Assembly (NCBI GenBank): GCA_025201845.1
Contig: MU604012.1
Coordinates: forward strand, 1 to 64,000
Direction: 5' to 3'
Origin: Martensiomyces pterosporus
Lineage: Eukaryota > Kickxellomycota > Kickxellomycetes > Kickxellales > Kickxellaceae
DNA length: 64,000 nt
The notes under the pieces were generated by a model that saw nothing but the letters and a program-made list of their open reading frames with translations, did not search any database and had not been told where the DNA came from. Below are positions 17,040-27,129 of the stretch, one piece after another. The first letter of the stretch is position 1. Each line of letters starts with the position of its first letter. Made by a program: the position numbers and the translations under genes.

Positions 17040-19382
17040 TTAGAAGAGAACACGAGTGATGATGTTCTCGTTGATGGCAATGATGTGCTCATAAATGGTG
17101 CTGATTTCCTTGGGGTCATTGACGGTCACATCGGCCATGAAGTAGGCAACATCGCCCTTCGAGTCCGAGATCTGCTTGTTGACGTTGTAGTCGGCCAGAA
17201 TGTTGTTGATCTGCCTGAGGACGCCGGGGACGTTCTGGTGCACGTTGACGATGCGCACAGTCGTGAGATCGGTCGACGGGATGGCCCGCAGATCGCACTC
17301 GGCAAAGTTGACAGCGTTGACAGAGGCACCCGAGTTGATGTACTTGACAATGGCCGTGGCGACCTCAATGCCGATCATGCGCTGGGCCTCCTCGGTAGAG
17401 CCGCCGATATGGGGTGTCAGCAGAGTGTTGGGGCAGTTGCGCAGGGCGCTCTCGAATCCAGGGCCATTGGCGAGGGGCTCCGAGGGATACACGTCGACGG
17501 CAGCACCAGCAAGATGGCCCGAGTTGAGTGCCTCGGCCAGAGCATCGATGTCGACGACGGTTCCGCGCGAAGCGTTGATGAGATACGATCCCTGCTTCAT
17601 GAGAGCAAGCTCACGCGCACCAATCATGTTCTTGGTTTCGGGAGTCTCAGGCACGTGGCAGGAGACAAAGTCGGCCTCAGCAAGGACCTCCTCGAGGGTG
17701 TCGACAGCCTTGCTCATGCCAATGGGCATGACGGGGAGGATGTCGTACCAGATGACATGCATGCCCAGCGACTCTGCAAGGACGCCAAGCTGAGTGCCAA
17801 TGTGGCCGTATCCGATGATGCCCAGAGTCTTTCCGCGGATCTCGTAGCAGCGCTTCGACACCTTGTTCCACACACCATCGTGCATCTCCCTGGAGCGGTC
17901 GCCAAGCTGCCTGGCCAGCAGAATGATTTCCGCAATCACAAGCTCGGCAACGCTACGGCTGTTGCTGAACGGAGAGTTGAAGACGCAGATCTACAAAGCA
18001 GCAGCAAGTGGTTGCAGTACCCAGCACGTAGTTTAGCTGTTGGTTTACGCTCTTGCACCTTATCAGTAGGTTGGGGGGTGGAAGGTGATCCCTGGCACAC
18101 AATGGACAACAGCCGATTGCTTTCATAAGGCGTGTGCGATGCAAGCGGAGCTTTAGTCCTAATCGGGGCAGCTGCTCCGCAACGCGGCATAGCAGCGCTT
18201 CTGCAAAGCACACTGGTTCATGCTCCTAATGACTCCTCAGCGAATGGCGGTTTACCCCGTCGGACATTTCATTGCCAATCATGCAAAGCACACTCGTCCT
18301 TGCCGCATTGTCGATTCTTTGTTCTTTCTGCCATCATCGCAGAGGGTTGCACATTTGGCTGCTGAGGCTGATGCTGCTGAGGCTGCTGGAGACACAGGCC
18401 AAGGGTTTTGGTTTTGGCGAAGGGATTGGGACCGCATGGTGGCAGGTGTCGTGGGTGGGGGAGCGAGACATGAGGAAGGTGGTGAGTGGATGCAGTGTGG
18501 TCAGGAAGTAGTGTGCGTGGTGCTTTCGTCTCATTAGCGTCAAGCGTAGGTGGCGGGGGATCCTTATCAGCAGCAGCCTCCGCACAAGCATGGAGCAAGG
18601 ATCAGCGCTGCAGAGCCGTCTCTTTTGTATGTTTGTTTTCAGACACTTACCCCACGGGACGCAGCGTATTCCAGGTCGACCTGGTTGGTTCCAATGCAGA
18701 AGCAGCCGATGGTGAGCAGCTTGTTAGCATGGGAGAGTACCTCTTCCGTAAGTCTTGTCTTGCTTCTACGAGAGGTGCCGCCTGAGCATTAGTAATGTGG
18801 CTGTCGAGCGGATGAGGGGGAAGCAGGAAGCAGATTTGCATGCAGATTGCAATGGCAAGCAACGGGCCTATTGGACAGAGCAAAGCGCAAGAAGGGCAAT
18901 AACAGGAGCAAGAAAACAATGCCCCGTGCTTGCAGCAAGGCGCAGCGTGGTGCATTGTGGAGAATAGTGCGGCGAGTCTATTCCTTCGCTGGCAGCTTCC
19001 CAGTCAGCACAGCAGCTAAGCTTACCTGATGCCAACGGCGTGAACGTCCTTGATCTTTTCGATGAGAGTCTCCTTGTCAAGGGCCTTCGCGTGGAATTCG
19101 ACCTAGACAGCAAGAGCCAGGAGCAATTGCACAGTGCGCACATTAGCAAATAGGAAGGAGCTGCAGAGGACGGTGCCACACATACAAGACAGCAATTGGC
19201 TTTCTCACCTGATAGCCGGCCTTCTTGAGAATATCGACAGCCTTGGCGCTCACATTCTCAAGAAGAAGGATCTTGATGTCGCCGCTGTTGAAGGGCTTGA
19301 GGTTTCTGGTGCGAGTGTCGCGGAGGTTGAAGCTATCGCGGCGGGAGACTGGGACGGGCTCGACGTTAAGAGTATCGACCAT
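17040..19382 (-). CDS. D-3-phosphoglycerate dehydrogenase (438 aa, four exons)
   Basis: Exons are 19209-19382, 19026-19102, 18651-18765 and 17040-17990, with donors GTGAGA, GTAAGC and GTAAGT and acceptors all TAG. Junctions keep frame and restore conserved text: KIKDVHAVGIRSKTRL, then EYAASRGICVFNSPFSNSRS. The Rossmann motif is LGIIGYGHIGTQLG. Catalytic blocks NASRGTVVDIDAL (Arg), the Glu region and TPHIGGSTEEAQ (His) are present. A C-terminal ACT domain (TVRIVNVHQNVPGVLRQINN) suggests serine feedback. The enzyme opens serine synthesis by oxidising 3-phosphoglycerate in the cytosol; the family is Ser3/Ser33. Introns of 106, 260 and 660 bp are long for a compact genome. Confidence 0.96.
17991..18650 (-). 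other. 660-bp intron 3 of the phosphoglycerate dehydrogenase gene
   Basis: The boundaries are fixed by the reading frame on either side (donor GTAAGT, acceptor TTTGTAG). It contains a CTG/GAG-rich patch at about 18358-18400 and several short ORFs with no family resemblance. Confidence 0.85.
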
Positions 19383-20969
19383 GGCTAACTATTTTGCTTC
19401 GTTTGGTGTGCTGGGCTGGTGTGCGAGGACGCGGCTACAGCTAAAGCAGTACAATAGAGGCGGGTTGCAATCGGTAAAAGAAAGAGCGCAAGAGCTCAGT
19501 TGAGTGGCAGGCAAGGCAGCACAGCTGCTTATTTGCACATAAGACAGATCCAAAATATACAGCAGCAGCAGCAGCAGTACGTACAGTCAACGAAGGAGTA
19601 TCGAAGAATGGGAACGAGAAGACAGGCTGAGGGCGGAGTGGGTGAGGAGAACAGGAATTGCTGGAGCAAGCCAGATGCGGCGGATGCACGCCCTTTTAAA
19701 TACCCCTGGCCGTCTGGAGGGCGGAGGAGCGGCCCACTCGCTCCCAGCCATTTTCACAATGAAAGCTACCCAACTTTCACAGCGCACTCCAAAGGCAATC
19801 CCAGCTCTGCACCTGTCCATTGGCTGCTCTCGCTGGCTGTGGTACTGGCTGCCGGCCCATGTCTCATTCTTGCTACCCCTTGCTGTTCTAAAAATGGTAT
19901 ATTTTCCCCTCCGCTTCCACGCCGGAAGGGCTGCGCGATGTGCTCGCTGTCAGCTTGGCAGGCGGAACTGGCCGAAACACGCTGCACGCCGCCCAATGGC
20001 ACAGTACCAAGATACCGCCAGCGGACATCCCCTGCCGCTGTTAATTGCTCACAAAAGGTACCTCCTTTCCCCGGAGCAGGCGCAATGTTGACTAATCAGC
20101 ACCGCATCGTCGCCCGAGCCCTAACCCCAGCCCAACTCTCTGCAACGCAGGGCGCCGTCTCTGCCGAACCAGCACATCCCACCGGCGAAGGCCCGCCATC
20201 AGCTGCGGGCCAGCAAAACAGCAGCCATCACGGCGGCACACGAAAAGCAGCAGCCGGCGCGGCTCGCTCTCTGCGACTGCAGCTCGGCTCGTGCTGTCTA
20301 CCTCGTGTCCTCGGCGAAAAAGTTTTCCAGCCTATCGCAGGGCCGCCTAGGCAACAGGTGGAGATTTTCGATTGCTGGCCACTGCGAAAGAAAAACAAAC
20401 CGCGTCGCCGATTTTTCGCTGCAGGCAGAAGGCGAGCGGCACATGGGCGCTGGGCAAGAGAAGGACGCGTCGCCTCCCTTGTCTCTTGTTGACTTTTGTT
20501 GTATTTCTGCACTCTTGCTGTTTTGTTTTCCATAGTCTGTGTAAGTTGGACGCTCCCGCTTCCTTGTTGACGCTTTTGCCTCGCGTTGCGGCCAGAGCAG
20601 GATGCGCGGGTGCTATTGGGCGCCAGCCATTGTCTTGGAGCGGCCTGCAGTTGACTACTGTTATTGTCAGCGCAGTAAGCCGCCAATGCTTCTCGCCCCT
20701 TTGTTTACTTGCTGGCAAGCTCCATAGCCCCTGCCCGAGCCCCCCGCCTCTCCATGGTTCTCCACCTGCCTGCCCACCTTTATTGTCGTCTTTCCCTCAC
20801 TTCCCCCTGGTACCTTTTAATACTAATATCCTTCCGTTGCCGCATTGTTATTATCTTTCAGTAGGCAGCCTGCATCACCGCCCGCCTTCTATAACACGCC
20901 CCGCCCCTTACCACCACTCCATACAGAGACACGCACAAGGCTAGCCAAGAGTTCAGAGAGTAACCAGCC
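19383..20969. other. 1.6-kb divergent intergenic region (phosphoglycerate dehydrogenase / allantoicase)
   Basis: Large ORFs occur on both strands, but they overlap one another, are Cys/Arg/Pro-rich and match nothing. It includes an (AGC)n tract at about 19560-19577 and pyrimidine-rich sequence before the allantoicase. A single TTATC (GATAA on the minus strand) lies at 20851-20855, about 115 bp before the allantoicase ATG, a possible GATA-factor site. There is no clear gene. Confidence 0.45.
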
Positions 20970-22658
20970 ATGGGAAACGCACACAGCAACCTGCCCACAT
21001 ACTACAACGCCGACCCCACGAACGAGGCATATGCGCACTCGCTCAGCGGATACGTCGACCTCGCAAGCGAGGCAGTTGGCGCCAAGGTAATCAGGGCCAG
21101 CAACGAGCGCTTCGGTGCCGCAGGCAATCTGATAAAGACCCGGCAGCCCCAGTCGTCCAGCGGCAAGCCCGATGCCTGGGTAACCCGGCGGCACAACCCC
21201 GAGGCCGACTGGGCCGTCATCCGCCTCGGATGTGCGGGAACAATCGCCGGGTTCAACATCGACACAACGGGTCTTGATGGCGAGCACGCGTTCAAGGTGT
21301 CCATCCAGGGCTGCCTGGCTCCCGAAGACGCGCAGGTCGACGACCAAGGCGAGGTCGACGGAGTTGCCTGGGATGAGCTCCTGCCTGTTGTCGAGCTTGG
21401 CCCCGACTCGCGCCACCTCCTGGCTCTGTGGAATGCCACCGAGGCCGCGTACAACTTTGTCCGCCTCACCCTCCACCCAGATGGCGGCGTCGCGCGTCTG
21501 CGCATCTTGGGCACCGTGGTCGCTAACCCGGAGGCCGAGGGCGAGGTTGATTTGGCTTCTGTCAACTCTGGTGCCCGTGTTATTGGCGCCAGCGACGAGA
21601 AGCTCGGCGCCAAGGAGAACCTCATCCTGCCGGGCCGCGCCTCTGCGGACTCGCCCGAGACCCAGGGGTGGAAGACCCGCCGTAGCCGGACAGCCGAGCA
21701 CAGCGACTGGGCCATCGTCCAGCTGGGCGAGCCCGGGTTCCTCACCCGCATCGAGCTCGACACCCACTTGTATGACGGCGACCAGCCCGTGTCGGCTGCC
21801 GTCCAGGCATGCTACACGGAGATGGAGAACCCCGAGCGCGACCCGGAGTGCTTCTGGTACCAGATCGTGCCTCGCACCGAGCTTAACGGCAACGAGCTCC
21901 ACAAGATCGATGTCTCCCTCAACGACGTGCCCTTCTCCCACATCAAACTCGTCATCCACCCAGATGGCGGCATTGGGAGGGTCCGTGCCTATGGCCAGCG
22001 CGTGAAGGAGATCGAGGAGGAGGCTGCCCGGGAGGAGGCTGAGGCTGCTGCTGAGGCTGTAGTTGCCGCCGAGGCTGGACTCGATGCCGACACTCCCGCT
22101 GCCGAAGAGATGGAGGATGTCGAGGAGGAGAAGGAGGAGGCTGAGAAGCCCATTGAAACCATTGAGACCATCGAGGTCGTCGTGACCAAGGAGATCACCA
22201 CTGCCGATGAGGAGAAGAGCACTGAGGAGGAATCCCACGAGGAAGCCGAGAGGGAAGAGAAGGAGGAGTTGAAGACCCCAGCCCCACGCAAAAAGACCAA
22301 GAGGTCTGACAGATCTGAGAAGCCCGAAAAGGCTGACAAGACTGACAAGACTGACAAGACTGACAAGGCACGCACCTCGCCGCGAAAGAAGGCGTCCCGG
22401 GCCAAGCGCCACCTGAGCGCGGAGGACAACGAGATTCTGTCCAACGACCAGTTCTCGTCCAGGGCCGGCGAGCTCATTCAGAGCCTGACCAGCACCGCCG
22501 CTGCCGGCCTTACCTCCCCATCGCACCCCAAGAAGCGCTCGCGGACCAGGTCCCGCACCGAGGATGATACCGACGATGCATCGGTGAACACCGTTGACTC
22601 GTCCCAGCCCAAGCGCTCCCGCCGGAAGCCCAAGGTGCGCCATCAGACTGCTGCCTAA
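20970..22658 (+). CDS. Allantoicase with a long charged C-terminal tail (562 aa)
   Basis: Residues 28-185 and 192-345 are two allantoicase repeats. Each has the GA(K/R)VI-x-AS(N/D)E opening, a W-x-TRR motif, a DWA(I/V) strand and the closing HPDGG(V/I)-x-R(L/V)R. Allantoicase hydrolyses allantoate to ureidoglycolate and urea in purine catabolism. The family is normally about 330-380 residues; here another 213 follow: a Glu/Ala-rich helix (350-430), Lys/Arg clusters, a DKT repeat (about 450-460) and basic patches such as PKKRSRTRSR. The open frame shows no splice signal that would remove the tail. The N-terminus MGNAHS fits the N-myristoylation pattern. Ureidoglycolate lyase lies 6.5 kb downstream. 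Confidence 0.9.
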   Translation: MGNAHSNLPTYYNADPTNEAYAHSLSGYVDLASEAVGAKVIRASNERFGAAGNLIKTRQPQSSSGKPDAWVTRRHNPEADWAVIRLGCAGTIAGFNIDTTGLDGEHAFKVSIQGCLAPEDAQVDDQGEVDGVAWDELLPVVELGPDSRHLLALWNATEAAYNFVRLTLHPDGGVARLRILGTVVANPEAEGEVDLASVNSGARVIGASDEKLGAKENLILPGRASADSPETQGWKTRRSRTAEHSDWAIVQLGEPGFLTRIELDTHLYDGDQPVSAAVQACYTEMENPERDPECFWYQIVPRTELNGNELHKIDVSLNDVPFSHIKLVIHPDGGIGRVRAYGQRVKEIEEEAAREEAEAAAEAVVAAEAGLDADTPAAEEMEDVEEEKEEAEKPIETIETIEVVVTKEITTADEEKSTEEESHEEAEREEKEELKTPAPRKKTKRSDRSEKPEKADKTDKTDKTDKARTSPRKKASRAKRHLSAEDNEILSNDQFSSRAGELIQSLTSTAAAGLTSPSHPKKRSRTRSRTEDDTDDASVNTVDSSQPKRSRRKPKVRHQTAA

Positions 22659-23067
22659 ATATAACAAAATTGCACGCGGGACAAGCACATCTCTATCGCA
22701 GCACTGGAGCGTGTCCTATTATTTTGTTTGTTTATTATTGATTCTCCTCTTTTCTTTTCTTACACTCTTCAATAAAAACGATTCCAGCGATGCCCTTTTC
22801 TCCACACCTTTTGCTTTCAGATTGTATCCACTTCGTTCACAAACACTGCCGCTGGCAGACTGGCCCCCTGTGTGTCTGGAGAGGCTCTTTGCCGCCGCTG
22901 TGCTATCAAATGTGACCTTCCCACAAACGGCCGCTGAGACCTTGATCTGTAAAACATTTATGCGACTACTTTCTCCCGCGCCACCCAGAGAAAAAACTGC
23001 ATGCACTCTCCCCTCTCTCCCTCACGCCCTATACTGCACGTTTACAGCAAAAAGTGGAAAGGCAGCC
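22659..23067 (+). promoter_or_regulatory. Upstream region of TRM8
   Basis: 409 bp separates the allantoicase stop from the TRM8 ATG. It is T-rich, with TTTATTATTG-type sequence suited to a terminator for the first gene and a leader for the second. The frame upstream of the TRM8 ATG is open by chance but has no conserved sequence. Confidence 0.35.
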
Positions 23068-24135
23068 ATGCCCGAAGATAAGCACACGGAGGACCAGATC
23101 TCATCGGCAGCGGGGCCCAAGCTTCCCCAGAAGCGGTACTTCCGGCAGCGCGCGCACGTGAACATCTTCAACGACATCCGCCTCGACTATCCCGTCCAGC
23201 CAGGCAACGAAGACTGGTCCAAGCTCTTCCCCGCCTACTTCCGTGCCCCCGCCACCTCCGCCACCGACAGCGATGAAGCTGCATCTGCCACCAAGCGTCC
23301 GATCAGCCCCGCCGCCGAAGAACAGCAGCCCGTGGCCAAGCGCGGGCCCGCTGCTGCTGCTTCGGGCGAACTGGCCAAGGAGGACCTGGCCAAGGAGGAC
23401 CTGGCCAAGGTGGAGTTTGCAGACATTGGATGCGGATACGGCGGGCTCCTCGTGGCCCTTGCGCCCCTGTACCCGAACACCCTGATGGTCGGCATGGAGA
23501 TCCGCACCAAACTGGTGAACTACCTGCAGCAGCGCATTGAGGCTCTGCGCGAGTTCCAGCACGACCTCCTCAGGCGCCAAGCCGCGGGCGACAAGTCGAT
23601 CGAGTGGGTGGATGTGCGGTCCAAGATCTCGCAGGAAATCGAAGACCTCAGCAAGCCCCTCAACCCCGATGCTGAGGAACTCCACGATAACGGCGAGATC
23701 GATCGCCTGGTCCCTGGCCACTACGACAACATTGCGGCAATGAGGATTAACTGCCAAAAGTACCTGCCGAATTTCTTTGAGAAGGGCCAGCTCTCCAAGC
23801 TGTTTATCCTCTTCGCCGACCCCCATTTTAAGAAGCGCAAGCACAAGGCGCGCATCATCTCCACCACTATGCTGGCCGAGTACGCGTATGTCTTGCGTCC
23901 GGGCGGCATCGTCTATATGATCACGGATGTCAAGGATCTGTATGACTGGAACGTCAAGCACCTTGAGGCCCATGAGCTGTTCGAGCGCATCCCTGATGAG
24001 GAGCTGGAATCGGACCCGGCCATCCCCTGCGTGGTCAACAGCACTGAGGAGGGCAAGAAGGTTGCCAGGAACAAGGGCGCAAAGTATCTCGCCTGCTACC
24101 GCCGCATCGAAGACCCTGCCGAGACACAGCAATAG
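23068..24135 (+). CDS. TRM8: tRNA (guanine-N7)-methyltransferase catalytic subunit Trm8/METTL1 (355 aa)
   Basis: Motifs in order: QKRYFRQRAHVNIFND at 21-36, the SAM-binding FADIGCGYGGLLVALAPLYP at about 117-136, GMEIRTKLVNYLQQRIEALR, NCQKYLPNFFEKGQLSKLF and DPHFKKRKHKARIIS, then the C-terminal RNKGAKYLACYRRI. With Trm82 it makes m7G46 in tRNA. The protein is longer than the roughly 280-residue norm because of two inserts: about 55 residues (62-116, Ala-rich with an ELAKEDLAKEDLAK repeat) and about 50 residues after the RIEALR helix. The usual FPDPHFK reads FADPHFK. The start at 23068 has AGCC before ATG; homology begins shortly after. Confidence 0.94.
   Translation: MPEDKHTEDQISSAAGPKLPQKRYFRQRAHVNIFNDIRLDYPVQPGNEDWSKLFPAYFRAPATSATDSDEAASATKRPISPAAEEQQPVAKRGPAAAASGELAKEDLAKEDLAKVEFADIGCGYGGLLVALAPLYPNTLMVGMEIRTKLVNYLQQRIEALREFQHDLLRRQAAGDKSIEWVDVRSKISQEIEDLSKPLNPDAEELHDNGEIDRLVPGHYDNIAAMRINCQKYLPNFFEKGQLSKLFILFADPHFKKRKHKARIISTTMLAEYAYVLRPGGIVYMITDVKDLYDWNVKHLEAHELFERIPDEELESDPAIPCVVNSTEEGKKVARNKGAKYLACYRRIEDPAETQQ
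23371..23410 (+). repeat. 15-bp in-frame repeat inside TRM8
   Basis: CTGGCCAAGGAGGAC occurs twice in perfect tandem plus a 10-bp third copy, encoding LAKED units within a Trm8 insertion. Confidence 0.9.
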
Positions 24136-25090
24136 CTCGTTTGATAGCTCGTCTGTTTCAGGCGCTATTGTTTACACCAACAAAAATTTACGCCCCGCCT
24201 TCGATTACAGTAAACACTGGGGATTGCGGGTGGGCAACATAACATGGCGCCTGTTGCTGCTGTTTTGAGGTACGCCAAAAAGAAATGGAAGAAAAATAGC
24301 GTTTTTTTATTGTACAGACAGCAATTTTTTGTGTGGGGAGAATACTAATAGAAAGAGAAGAAAGATACAGAAGGCAGGGCGGCCTTGGAGAAGGGGCAGG
24401 GGAAGAGAGGAAGCAGAGCAAGGCAGGGAAGCGCAGGCGCTTTGCGTCGCTTCGCTTAGTGTGCAGAAAGAAAAGTGTAGGAAACGCAGAGCGCAGCTGG
24501 AAAAGAAATGAATGCGAGTATAAAGATGGCAGAGCACAGCAAGCAGAATAGGTACCAGGTGGCGGCAGAGAAAAGCAGCACCAGCAGGAGTAGCTGGCTT
24601 GGCAAGGCGAGCGCCGGTCTTGCTGTTGCAGTGGCTGCAGGAGGGTGTCTATAAGACGGGCAGAGTGGGGAGGAATGCACTGATAAATGAGCGGAGTGGA
24701 TGCGGGGTGGAGCATGCGAGTAGAGCTGGGACATGGCTATGGCCGCTTTGGCACCAGCGGCGCCACAGAAGCCCCAGGGCGGAGAAAGAAGATGCGTGCG
24801 AGCAAGAGCCCTTAGGCCCTCCCTCATTTTGCGGCTGGGCCAGCTTCGTCTGCAGCGCCTGTCGCTCGCAGCAGACAGAGCAGCAGGAGCAGAGGATGGC
24901 GCGACAGGCACCGGGAGAAAGGAAGATAGAGTAGATGCGGCGGAAATGGCAGCTGGCAGCCGCAAATGCAAGCACGCCATAAAATGCAGGCACGACAAAG
25001 GTGCTGGGGCACAACAACGGGCGGAGACTGGGGGGAGCAGCCAAAAAAAAGAGGCTTAGCCCAGACCACACGCGGCTATTGCTGTAGTGC
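24136..25090. other. 955-bp convergent intergenic region
   Basis: It lies between the TRM8 stop and the stop of the minus-strand acidic gene. Minus-strand frames are very Leu/Ser/Ala/Pro-rich and overlap each other in different frames, the signature of purine-rich non-coding sequence (the plus strand has long GA-rich runs at 24340-24420). I see no gene. Confidence 0.45.
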
Positions 25091-26305
25091 TTAAGCGGCA
25101 GCAGATGACTCCTTTGGGGCAGCAACAGGGACAGGCGCTGCTGTGTTGGTGCTAGGAACGGCGGCGGCGGCAGCAGCAGCAGCGGCGCTGCATGCCGACG
25201 AACGCGAGCGCTTGCAAGGCGAAACCGAGAGAACGCTGCGAGCACACAGGCTTTCGCTGACAGCAGCATCCGCTTCCGCTTCGTCGCTGCCAAGGTCGGC
25301 AGGGCAACGTTTGCGCTTGCTGGCCGCAGTAACCGAGTCGGCAGCGGCAGGGGTGGCTGTCGCTGTCGCTGTGTCAGGGCTGCAGGAAGGAGGCTGAACG
25401 GCCTCCCAGCTGCCGTTGCCAACAAAGTCAAAGCTGTTGACGAAGACGCCTACAGCATCGCTGGAAGGAGCATACTCTATCGGCTCCTCAGGCGAGTCCA
25501 AGGAGCTTGGCGAGCAGCCACCCGAGTCAGCAAGAGACTGGCCGGCCTCGTCGTCATCCTCAGTGTCCTCGGCATCGTCGTCGGCCTCGACATCGTCGGC
25601 GTTGACCAGCAGCTCCTGCGACGAGGATGTGCGCTGGAGGCCGTTGCCTTCCGCGTCGCTAGCAGAGGCGACGGTGTCGGGGATAGCAAAGGTTGAAAAG
25701 TTCATACTCAAGAGCTGGCTGCTGGCGCTGGAGAGGATGCGACGAAGCGCCTCGTCAATACCCACGGGGATATTGATGACAGCATCGTCGTTGTCGCCTT
25801 GGGCGCTGCACACGTCGCTGGTGTCAACGTCGAGGTATGAGGGGTCAACCATGCTTGTGGGCGAGGGAGACGGCGAGAGAAGACCAAGCTCATCCTCGCC
25901 ATCTTCGTTGTTGTCGTCGTCGTCGGCGGAAGCGCCGGCAGCCTTAGAGGCCGAGGTGGTCAGTGGGATAGACGCTTCGTCGTCCTCTTGGTTCTCGCTG
26001 CTGCAGCCGGCAGCGTCAACGGCGGCCGAGATGTAGCTGCTCTCCAGAGCATCGCTGCCCGGCTTCAAGTCCATGTACTGGGAGTAGTCGCCAACAAGGG
26101 GCCAGTCAGCGTCGCCCTCGCTGTTGTCGTCAGACTCGTAAAGAGACTGCTCCGAGACGAGCGTGAGGAGCTTTGACTTGAAGCTGTTCAGGACGGCTTC
26201 GGCGAAAGGCGGCTTGACCTTGCGAGACTCGGAGAGGTGCTCGTACTTGTCAGACAATGAGTGCAGTGTAGTGGCACACCACTCAGCGGGAGGAATCTCG
26301 GCCAT
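25091..26305 (-). CDS. Acidic low-complexity protein of unknown function (404 aa)
   Basis: Only the first 80 residues look ordered (MAEIPPAEWCATTLHSLSDK, then PFAEAVLNSFKSKLLTLV). The remainder is Asp/Glu/Ser-rich with several acidic blocks, a hydrophobic island ALRRILSSASSQLLSMNFST, a basic SKRKRCP patch and a terminal poly-Ala run (9 residues). I do not recognise it; an acidic nuclear or trafficking adaptor is possible. The frame extends to an ATG at 26344, but the sequence before it (branch-like CTAAC, pyrimidine tract, TTCTTCAG) is a strong intron end, so the 26344 ATG lies in the intron and the first ATG of the spliced message would be 26305, in the good context CAACATGG. Confidence 0.72.
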   Translation of the reverse strand: MAEIPPAEWCATTLHSLSDKYEHLSESRKVKPPFAEAVLNSFKSKLLTLVSEQSLYESDDNSEGDADWPLVGDYSQYMDLKPGSDALESSYISAAVDAAGCSSENQEDDEASIPLTTSASKAAGASADDDDNNEDGEDELGLLSPSPSPTSMVDPSYLDVDTSDVCSAQGDNDDAVINIPVGIDEALRRILSSASSQLLSMNFSTFAIPDTVASASDAEGNGLQRTSSSQELLVNADDVEADDDAEDTEDDDEAGQSLADSGGCSPSSLDSPEEPIEYAPSSDAVGVFVNSFDFVGNGSWEAVQPPSCSPDTATATATPAAADSVTAASKRKRCPADLGSDEAEADAAVSESLCARSVLSVSPCKRSRSSACSAAAAAAAAAVPSTNTAAPVPVAAPKESSAAA

Positions 26306-26333
26306 GTTGCCAAAGCTTTGGATGCTGCAGTTC

Positions 26334-27129
26334 CTGAAGAACATGGAGGTGGGAGCGAGAGGTTGTTAGGTAAGAGAGAAAAGAGAAAGGGCGATAGAAA
26401 ATGGAGCACGATGCAGTGTTTGCAGGGGACTAGTGTATTTAGGGCACTACTATGTATCAGGGCAGGTATGAGTAAAGAGAGAAACCCAGGAACTAGCTGA
26501 GCAAGCTTGTTGGCCGGTCCGACTAGGTCGCGGTGAGTGGTGTGTAGGGAGGATGGCGGAGAGAAAAAGGCACCGCTGACTATTGCTATCGCCAAAGGGC
26601 AAGCACAATAAAGCATGAGCAAGCACTGCAAAGTTAGTACAGGTATACAGGTTACAACAAGATGCACGGATGCCATGAGTACACCCCCTTTGCGCAAGAA
26701 GGCATACATGGGGGGTGTTCTAGGTGCATGTATATGATGCAGCAGATGGTATGGGATACACGACGGTCCCTACGATCGCTCCTGTAAGGGAACAGCATGG
26801 GAGCCGCGATCGCCCGTGTACCAGGAGGATGGACCACGGGTTGGCATGTGTGGAGAGAATGAGCCATTTTTCATTCCCCGCATGGAAGGCGGCTGAAGGC
26901 CAGCACACTTTTGTTTTCTCTGCATTGTATTTATATTTGCGGCTGGCTGGTTCAAGCATGCTGGAGCCAGACCCAGCCTGCTGACAGAAGCAGCCTTCGA
27001 CAAGGGAAGGGGGAGAAGAGGCACGCCAGCGGCAGCGCCTCCCCACACATCGAAAAAGCACGATGGGCATCAAGCATGCCCAGGGTGGGAAGGCGTGTGG
27101 GGGGTGGGTGGAAGGGAAGAGACACTCAC
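26334..27129 (-). other. Probable 5'-UTR intron of the acidic gene
   Basis: The donor GTGAGT (minus strand, 27129-27124) and acceptor TTCTTCAG ending at 26334, with CTAAC about 35 bp upstream and an uninterrupted pyrimidine tract, define a 796-bp intron. The upstream exon back to about 27400 has no ATG, as expected of a leader. The acceptor is CAG, unlike the TAG of the coding introns in this window. Confidence 0.5.

Noticed and set aside
17085..18128. Plus-strand 347-codon frame
   Set aside because: Antisense to the phosphoglycerate dehydrogenase exon and running into its intron.
19500..20492. Plus-strand 330-codon frame upstream of allantoicase
   Set aside because: Overlapped by several other long frames in both strands, mixed Cys/Arg/Pro composition, no domain; treated as non-coding GC-rich sequence.
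20889..22688. Minus-strand 599-codon frame
   Set aside because: Long but Leu/Gly-rich antisense of allantoicase; codon bias of the true gene generates it.
24649..25431. Minus-strand 260-codon Leu/Pro/Ser frame
   Set aside because: Overlaps the end of the acidic gene in another frame and consists of low-complexity sequence.
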